A DNA stretch of 64,000 nucleotides. Origin: Verrucomicrobiota bacterium. GTDB taxonomy: Bacteria; Verrucomicrobiota; Verrucomicrobiia; Verrucomicrobiales; Akkermansiaceae. Position numbers and translations under genes: made by a program. Under the pieces are notes generated by a model, which did no database searches, was not told where the DNA came from, and saw only the letters and a list, made by a program, of their open reading frames with translations. The DNA lies in contig RDYP01000001.1 in assembly GCA_004293445.1 (NCBI GenBank), forward strand, positions 62,001 through 126,000. Reading direction: 5' to 3'. Below, one piece after another: positions 61,101 through 64,000 of this stretch. Position 1 is the stretch's first letter, and the number at the start of each line of letters is the position of its first letter.

Positions 61101-61780
61101 CTTCGGTGGCAGGTGACAGTGCGACCGATTCCGGTTCCAAGAACTCCGGCTTGTTCAGCGCCGCGGGCGAGTTTGCCGGGCATCGAGTGCTAAGCGAGGA
61201 GCAGATCGACGCCCTTGCGGAGGAGATCGTCAAAGAAGTGCGCAAGCGGGGGCCCTTCCTTTCGCTTTCGGAGTTCGTCAATCGCCAGTTGGTTGGCGAC
61301 AAGAGTCGTGCGCTGGCTGGAACCATTCAGCAGGCACTGGATAATTTATCGGCAATGGGTTCTTCGCCGAAGAATCCCTACTCCGTGCTGCAGGAGCGTT
61401 CGGTTCAGATCACCGCAGCCCCGCCGGGAACCACCGACTACAAGTTTCCCGAAGCGGCGCTCGGGTGGTCATCGTTCGGAGTCCCTGGCTGGGTCCGGCA
61501 GGCGGATATCCTCCGTCCCTTGGCTCCGGTGATTAGTGCTCGCGATGACAGCTTCACGCTGCGCTGCTACGGTGACGCTCGCGCCCCCGGAAATCCGGAC
61601 AAGATTCTCGCCCGGGCTTGGTGTGAGGTCCGGGTCAAGCGGGTGGCGGATTTTGTGAGTTCGGTCGATAATCCCAAGGTCACCCCGTATTCGTCCTTGA
61701 TGAAGGAGCCTGTGAACCGTCTTTTCGGGCGTCGCTTTCAGATCGAATCCTTCCGCTGGTTGAGTCCGGATGAAGTTTGA
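58190..61780 (+). CDS. Giant pseudopilin-like protein, Verru_Chthon cassette A type (GspK-like)
   Basis: A 1196-residue protein with a pilin-like leader GGFALVITLSLVVLLVVISVG and no Glu at mature position 5. The helix runs on into ANARLAAQLALGQLQLLAGPD, the best mark of cassette A. Near residue 925 is GMFNINSVSVDAWKALLRS, resembling the NVNTA-type segment of GspK, and then RKRGPFLSLSEFVNRQLV. Lack of Glu5, great size and the NIN motif match the tip minor pseudopilin GspK. Proteins D, B and C lie 39 kb away. Confidence 0.8.
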   Translation: MRNSRSWRERSLGGFALVITLSLVVLLVVISVGLLSLSAISLRASSASSAMAEARANARLAAQLALGQLQLLAGPDTRITASSQLADESNPVVTGVWRSWEGRDRDGAGKPIVPDYGSKKNPGKAAEIPGASGGSSGRFLGWLSSASLGTAPEMSKFDRLSKSPQSGFVPLLGKGSVLSPTQRAYVKPTLAEDGSGGLAWWISGDNSKAMLNTDGRSKPQSAPEWQERMRSNGVADPGVFGLDELGELDGTKSIVPSTGSLKLLNAAADLRKFHDFTSSSTGLLTNVAVGGWRKDLSLMTEKFSSLSSSNLPFYRSKPGKDATARKASPRSAAPGALLYPWATYRNNASGAGWQQVPPISSWSALVDYSQQYRSLSTSSASKTEMPKFFGSHGDSDESGVTKFQEQVRRTPQIARIHWIYSMGAALASATSDPGGDKANHGKYMPALQITPVLTLWNPYNVEIAVNGFAVNIQETAPLEFTFKVGDKIYPPSNLTQISKSLKPDGTNAYQPFNLSINQPIRLAPGASRIFSIANKKPVENVTAGDVKLSLVPGYTTGGGYLFYGLNQGANIYAAGSDAFSIQKITYNGKTKEGGLNGSQKLGTGIIYDIAIIDNDGKLRSMSAHRMIYATEEMGSSPAQGQAIMDKLYPPLTLPLATTLSAVVGEKSQPFASAIFGYRMASTMSPSAKHKHLYSKGMLQTNPLCFYTEIGFGDDTNAKTTMSGTGVYHPINAPYDFAFQEVQGWNDTMNIPQWDAGSKSSFIVSGLNANDGLTRCVMAELPTRPLQSLVDLTHFDARNNNPIPPFQFNLIGNGSAHPVFAPTQTEVKTSYNNGMCNDDSFLLNHVLFDDWFVSSIAPDLKDFGRSEERNLRKVYEDHVSLTKPLPNGRYRPVASAAAPTPADAVARDVNPSTSYQSIAAMLEVEGMFNINSVSVDAWKALLRSNRSVQVPYLSTSGATVAGQEVSYSFPRTSVAGDSATDSGSKNSGLFSAAGEFAGHRVLSEEQIDALAEEIVKEVRKRGPFLSLSEFVNRQLVGDKSRALAGTIQQALDNLSAMGSSPKNPYSVLQERSVQITAAPPGTTDYKFPEAALGWSSFGVPGWVRQADILRPLAPVISARDDSFTLRCYGDARAPGNPDKILARAWCEVRVKRVADFVSSVDNPKVTPYSSLMKEPVNRLFGRRFQIESFRWLSPDEV

Positions 61781-61813
61781 GCCCGTTGGCGATCCTACCA
61801 TTGGCGTATTTTT

Positions 61814-62497
61814 ATGAGACATTCCCGCGGTTTTTCGCTCGCTGTTTACTGCCTTCTGTTGCTCGCCATGCAACCTGTTCTGGCAGCAAGAAAGGTTCGG
61901 GCGATCTTCATCCAGCCAGGGCCGAATGCGCCGGAGAAGGCTCTGCTATGGGATGGGAAGAGTGGTTTTGAGTTGGAACTTCCGCAGCGGAATTTCTCGC
62001 CCGAGGTGAACGCGCCAGAGGGCGATTTGGATTTGCTCTGTTTGACGGGCCCGCCCGCCGCCGGAAAACCGGTTCCTGCGGGCGCTCCGCGGGTAAAGCT
62101 TCCGAAGGAATGGAAGCGCAGTCTGCTGCTTTTCTTCCCGGACCCGAGCAATAGCGCATTTCCGGCGCGGGTCATCGCGATCAATGCTTCGGAGGCTGAT
62201 TTCAAAATGGGTCACAGTCTCGTTTTCAACGTCTCGAAGGCGACCATTCGTGGCAAGTTTGGCAATGAGGTGGTAACGGTGTCTCCAGGGGCGAAGGCGG
62301 TGATCAAGCCGCCGGTAAATGGCAAGGGCGACTATCTGGTAGCAATTGATAGTGCGATGCCTGGTGACAAGGAAGCCACGCCGATTTGCCGGACGACTTG
62401 GCGGCACGAACCGGAGGCGCGGCAGATCCTGTTCGTCACTCCGGAGGCCGGTCGCGATGTGCCGCGGGTCTGGGGCATCCTTGACCGCGAGAACTGA
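61814..62497 (+). CDS. Small secreted protein following cassette A
   Basis: A 227-residue protein that I do not recognise. It has a Sec-type leader (RGFSLAVYCLLLLAMQPVLA) and a mostly beta-strand body with Pro-rich turns and no obvious catalytic motif. It starts 33 bp after the cassette A stop on the same strand, so the two are probably co-transcribed. A partner or chaperone of the giant pseudopilin-like protein is a reasonable guess, not shown. It ends 17 bp from the convergent HAD gene. Confidence 0.7.
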   Translation: MRHSRGFSLAVYCLLLLAMQPVLAARKVRAIFIQPGPNAPEKALLWDGKSGFELELPQRNFSPEVNAPEGDLDLLCLTGPPAAGKPVPAGAPRVKLPKEWKRSLLLFFPDPSNSAFPARVIAINASEADFKMGHSLVFNVSKATIRGKFGNEVVTVSPGAKAVIKPPVNGKGDYLVAIDSAMPGDKEATPICRTTWRHEPEARQILFVTPEAGRDVPRVWGILDREN

Positions 62498-62514
62498 GTG
62501 GTGGGCGGGCTTAT

Positions 62515-63108
62515 TCAGGAAAGCTGCCCAGCGAGCCAACGCTCGAATGCGGTGTGATCTTTAAGATCGTATTGCCAGCAGCGAAATCCGTAGCGGATGC
62601 CGCTGGCAATGTTTGCCGGAAGGTCGTCGATGTAGAACGTCTCCTCCGGAGTGAGTTGGTGCTCCCGGATGGCATGGAGGTAGATCTCATCCTCCGGTTT
62701 GATGGCACCGACTTCGTAGGAGAGCACCGCCTCGGGGAAGTGTTGGAAGATTTCGAAGTTCTCGAAGATCCACGGGCAGTGAATGTCGTTGGTGTTGGAG
62801 AACAGGATGAGCCGATGACCCTGCGCGGCGAGTGATTCGACCGTCTGCCACATGGCTCGATTCGGGGTGAAGATTTCGCGCCATGCTCGGGTGAACTGGT
62901 CGTTTGAAATCCCGCCGCCGAGTTGGTCGATCGCCCAAGGGATGTAGCTGTCGCGGGTGATTCGTCCGCTTTCAAAGTCATCCTTTTTGGCCATGAGGCG
63001 AGCGAGTCGTGCGTCGGTGTCAGGGGTGTCGGGAGGAAGCAAGGTCGCCAGCGAGGGCTCGAAATGAAAGTCGAGCAGGACTTTCCCGATATCGAAGAGA
63101 AAGGTCAT
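62515..63108 (-). CDS. HAD-superfamily hydrolase (YihX-like)
   Basis: A 197-residue HAD phosphatase. Motif I is LFDIGKVLLDF (Asp nucleophile; second position Gly, as in YihX-type proteins), motif II is ILFSNTND, the Lys of motif III is in GAIKPEDEIY and motif IV is FYIDDLPANI. A small helical cap follows motif I. YihX relatives dephosphorylate glucose-1-phosphate and similar sugars. ATG 63108 (MTFLFDIGKV) is chosen over the in-frame ATG at 63138. It lies 26 bp after the glycosyltransferase gene. Confidence 0.88.
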   Translation of the reverse strand: MTFLFDIGKVLLDFHFEPSLATLLPPDTPDTDARLARLMAKKDDFESGRITRDSYIPWAIDQLGGGISNDQFTRAWREIFTPNRAMWQTVESLAAQGHRLILFSNTNDIHCPWIFENFEIFQHFPEAVLSYEVGAIKPEDEIYLHAIREHQLTPEETFYIDDLPANIASGIRYGFRCWQYDLKDHTAFERWLAGQLS

Positions 63109-63134
63109 AGGGCGTGAGGCGTGCCGAGGTTGAA

Positions 63135-64000
63135 TCATTTCGTCGTGGGCAAGCTGGCGAGGATGTGGCGGGCGGCGGTCAGGGCTCCGGCATTGCGACC
63201 GTGCAGGGCGAGTTTGCGTTTCATCGTGCGCCAGAGAGCGGCGTCATCGGCGAGGAGATCGGTCAGCGCGCTTCGAATGCGTGCGGGATGATCGGCGAGT
63301 TGGCCGGCACCGATGGCCTCGAGTAGTCTGAGATTGCCCTCCTCCTGCCCGGGGACGAGGTGATGAACCAGCATCGGGCAGCGGGCTGCGATCGCTTCGT
63401 GGACCGTGGCTCCACCGGCCTTTCCGATGACCAGGTGGTGGGAATTTAAAAGCCGTGGGACGCGGCGGGTCCAGCCCTTGATCGTTACCCGGCCCGGGTA
63501 GGCGTCCCGCACCTCGCGGGCTCGCTGCCAGAGGTGGCGGACGTTCTTGCCGAGCACGATGGTCAGACGGGTGTTCGGCGAGCTTTCGAGGACCGCGGTC
63601 GAGATGGGCTGGAGGTGGGGACGCTTGGCGGTAGTGAAATAGAGGACGCGGAAGGCTTGGCAGGAATCGTCATCAGGGACGGGTTGGAGCCGTGAGAAAT
63701 CGGGGTGAACGGGGAATCCGGTATCGACGACTTGTTCAGCGGGGAGTCCCGCGTCGAGCATGGTCTGGCGCGTATGGGGATCAGAAACGATCCATTCGAG
63801 AGTCGGTGCCTTGAGCCAGGCTGCATTGATCTCGATCGAGTCGGTCACGACCGTGAAAACCGGTGGTGGGAGAGGGGATTTCGCGAGGAGTCTCTGGAGA
63901 AAGTAAGGATAGAGCGGGTAGCTGGCGACGACAGCGTCGGGCTGCCAGTCATTGACGAGGGCTCCGAGCATGCGCTCGGGCTTTCGCATGAGTGGAAAGC
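63135..64000 (-). CDS. MGDG synthase/MurG-like glycosyltransferase, 5' end off the window
   Basis: The frame runs open from the right edge to a stop at 63135, so the N-terminus is missing; about 287 codons are seen. It has the GT28-like nucleotide-sugar transferase pattern: VVASYPLYPYFL and VFTVVTDSIEINAAWL in the first domain. VLYFTTAKRPHL, TIVLGKNVRHLWQ, TIKGWTRRVPRLL and the donor-binding VIGKAGGATVHEAIA with PGQEEGN follow in the second. A membrane glycolipid or cell-wall sugar transferase is likely; acceptor unknown. Confidence 0.85.
   Translation of the reverse strand, partial: FPLMRKPERMLGALVNDWQPDAVVASYPLYPYFLQRLLAKSPLPPPVFTVVTDSIEINAAWLKAPTLEWIVSDPHTRQTMLDAGLPAEQVVDTGFPVHPDFSRLQPVPDDDSCQAFRVLYFTTAKRPHLQPISTAVLESSPNTRLTIVLGKNVRHLWQRAREVRDAYPGRVTIKGWTRRVPRLLNSHHLVIGKAGGATVHEAIAARCPMLVHHLVPGQEEGNLRLLEAIGAGQLADHPARIRSALTDLLADDAALWRTMKRKLALHGRNAGALTAARHILASLPTTK

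Overview
The window is GC-rich and densely coded, with no tRNA, rRNA, CRISPR array or insertion sequence that I could support and no gene-free stretch longer than about 200 bases. It looks like a chromosome segment of a Verrucomicrobiota bacterium, probably of the Verrucomicrobiales. The evidence is proteins resembling the Verru_Chthon cassette family (pseudopilin-like), two proteins built of autotransporter-associated beta-strand repeats, a DUF5703 protein, and a cluster of secreted glycoside hydrolases without SusC/SusD. Family names are by recognition of sequence motifs; no database search was possible.

Layout. 1-2095: the 5' part of a secreted DUF5703 carbohydrate-active protein. 2181-5319 (+): an 11-bp tandem repeat, then tatA, a lipoprotein phosphatase/nuclease, rsfS and cinA. 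5359-12997 (-): a biosynthetic run read as trpA, dapF, dapA, vapB, vapC, dapB, folK, panB, a release-factor-like gene, thyA, folA and a DUF3127 gene. A VapBC toxin-antitoxin pair sits inside the lysine genes and overlaps dapB. 13058-14982 (+): a CRP/FNR-like site, nuoB, nuoC and a rhomboid protease. 14989-16949: a Tyr/His-rich putative lipoprotein (-) and galE (+). 17041-19400 (+): three pseudopilin-like genes (cassette D, B, C). 19416-21162 (-): aroB and a DEDDh exonuclease. 21272-25215 (+): a membrane protein, adk-like, fmt, pyrH, frr. 25254-32658: argA-like, an SLC13 permease, a CvpA-like protein, aroC, a lactonase, YjbQ and a DUF2071 protein.

32709-56884 (-) is a 24-kb carbohydrate-use locus, all on one strand. 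In transcription order it holds a sensor kinase with an OB-fold-like sensor, a LuxR-type response regulator, a 2210-residue repeat protein with an enzyme-like domain inside it, a second repeat protein, a GH106-like enzyme with a LamG-like insert, a large cytoplasmic-looking glycoside hydrolase, two GH29-like proteins and a GPH-type sugar transporter. An identical 18-bp sequence lies upstream of both repeat-protein genes. This suggests surface cleavage, then periplasmic trimming, import and cytoplasmic finishing of a fucose- or rhamnose-containing polysaccharide; the substrate is inference.

57040-64000: a redoxin-like protein, the giant cassette A protein with a small secreted partner, a HAD hydrolase and a glycosyltransferase cut by the right edge. 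The most interesting reading is that cassette proteins D, B, C and A match the minor pseudopilins GspH, GspI, GspJ and GspK in order and in sequence features. They may form a large pseudopilus tip, here split across 39 kb.
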